From Myxococcales bacterium (GTDB lineage Bacteria; Myxococcota; Bradymonadia; UBA7976; UBA1532), in the NCBI GenBank assembly GCA_020430675.1, contig JAGQJJ010000300.1, forward strand, positions 1-5,775: 5,775 bases of DNA. Reading direction: 5' to 3'. Both the position numbers and the translations under genes were made by a program. Below are positions 5,101 through 5,775 of this stretch, one piece after another; position 1 is the first letter of the stretch; each line of letters opens with the position of its first letter. The notes under the pieces were generated by a model, which was given only the letters and a program-made list of their open reading frames with translations, was not told the origin of the DNA and did not search any database.

Positions 5101-5775
5101 ATGTTCCGCACCGACACCGACACCATCGACGACGCCCTGAGCGTGATGGACGCGGTCATCGAGCGCGCCCATTCGGCCCGCGATCCCGGCGGTTATTTCG
5201 CCGCGCTCTACCGCGCGGTGACTCGGCGGGTGCGCGATGGCATCGTCGCCGGCCGCTACGACGACCCGAACCGCATGAGCCGCTTCGACGCGCTGTTTGC
5301 CAATCGCTACTTCGATGCGCTCAATACGCACCTCGCCGCCGGCCGGCCGACGCGCCCGTGGCGGCTGGCGTTTGAGGCCGCGAGCAGTGGCAAGGCGACC
5401 ATTCTGCAGAACCTGCTGCTGGGCATGAACGCCCATATCAACCTCGACCTGGCCATCGCCGCCGCCGAGGTCGCGCCGGGCGACGCCATCGACGGGCTGG
5501 CCGCCGACTTCGAGCGCATCAACAACGTGCTCGCCGCGTTGCTCGACAAGGCGCAGGCGGCCATCAACCGCTTTGCGCCGCTGCTCGGCCTGCTGGATCA
5601 AGCGCTGGTCAGGGTCGACGAGTCGGTGGCCAACTTCAGCATTCGCCACGCGCGCGAAGACGCCTGGACGCACGCGCGGCTGCTCGCCCGGCTGCCCGAA
5701 GCGCAGCGACCGGACGTCATCGCGCTGGTCGAGCGCCGCGCTGAGTTGGTGGCCCATCAGGTCATCAACCCGCTG
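5101..5775 (+). CDS. DUF5995-like protein, 3' partial
   Basis: An open frame of 225 codons from the ATG at 5101 runs off the right edge without a stop. GGTGA at 5092-5096 is a modest ribosome binding site 4 bases before the ATG. The protein appears largely alpha-helical, with no signal peptide or transmembrane segment visible. It shows the pattern I associate with DUF5995: DALFANRYFDAL (63-74), PWRLAFEAA (86-94), LQNLLLGMNAHINLDL (102-117), INNVLAALLD (140-149) and a late IRHAREDAW (181-189). Conserved H112, D116 and H183 might bind a metal or cofactor, but that is a guess. The family has no established biochemical function that I know of. The gene is divergent from the RT operon with a 140-base shared upstream region, and nothing ties it functionally to its neighbours. 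Good GC-rich codon use and intact family motifs support a real gene over the long opposite-strand frame covering the same DNA. Confidence 0.8.
   Translation, partial: MFRTDTDTIDDALSVMDAVIERAHSARDPGGYFAALYRAVTRRVRDGIVAGRYDDPNRMSRFDALFANRYFDALNTHLAAGRPTRPWRLAFEAASSGKATILQNLLLGMNAHINLDLAIAAAEVAPGDAIDGLAADFERINNVLAALLDKAQAAINRFAPLLGLLDQALVRVDESVANFSIRHAREDAWTHARLLARLPEAQRPDVIALVERRAELVAHQVINPL

Noticed and set aside
4984..5757. Minus-strand open frame across 4984-5757
   Set aside because: It is antisense to the DUF5995-like gene, shows no recognisable motifs and would run through the divergent promoter region.
1..5775. CRISPR array, tRNA, rRNA, transposase or IS ends
   Set aside because: No regularly spaced repeats, no cloverleaf-like or conserved rRNA segments and no transposase motifs were seen; coding sequence fills nearly the whole window.

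Overview
The window is high-GC, gene-dense bacterial DNA. It joins a respiratory electron-transfer operon on the plus strand to a small accessory cassette on the minus strand, followed by the start of an unrelated plus-strand gene. The GC-rich coding style, the b6/subunit-IV-like cytochrome b, the HAO-family octaheme cytochrome and the retron-like reverse transcriptase suit a high-GC Gram-negative bacterium (for example Pseudomonadota or Myxococcota-like). The sequence does not fix the phylum.

Region 1 (1-2651, plus): the 3' part of a fused cytochrome b gene, whose start lies left of the window. Ten bases later comes a gene for a membrane-anchored octaheme c-type cytochrome of the hydroxylamine oxidoreductase (HAO) family. 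The tight spacing, with the ribosome binding site overlapping the cytochrome b stop codon, indicates one operon. The likely role is electron exchange between the quinone pool and a periplasmic octaheme cytochrome acting on a nitrogen compound. A Rieske protein gene would be expected just upstream, outside the window.

Region 2 (2652-4960, minus): a two-gene operon read towards the respiratory genes. First is a retron-type reverse transcriptase with an extra helical N-terminal domain. Second is a SUMF1/formylglycine-generating-enzyme-fold protein without the catalytic cysteine pair, overlapping the RT by 4 bases (ATGA). The SUMF1 stop codon directly abuts the octaheme cytochrome stop codon with no base between them. 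This RT-SUMF1 pair is the most interesting part of the window: it looks like a retron-like or defence-like module with an unusual partner, and there is little room for a normal msr-msd RNA upstream.

Region 3 (4961-5100): a 140-base divergent intergenic region holding the RT ribosome binding site, possible promoters in both directions and only weak inverted repeats.

Region 4 (5101-5775, plus): the 5' part of a gene for a DUF5995-like protein that runs off the right end of the window. No tRNA, rRNA, CRISPR array, insertion sequence or convincing Rho-independent terminator was seen.
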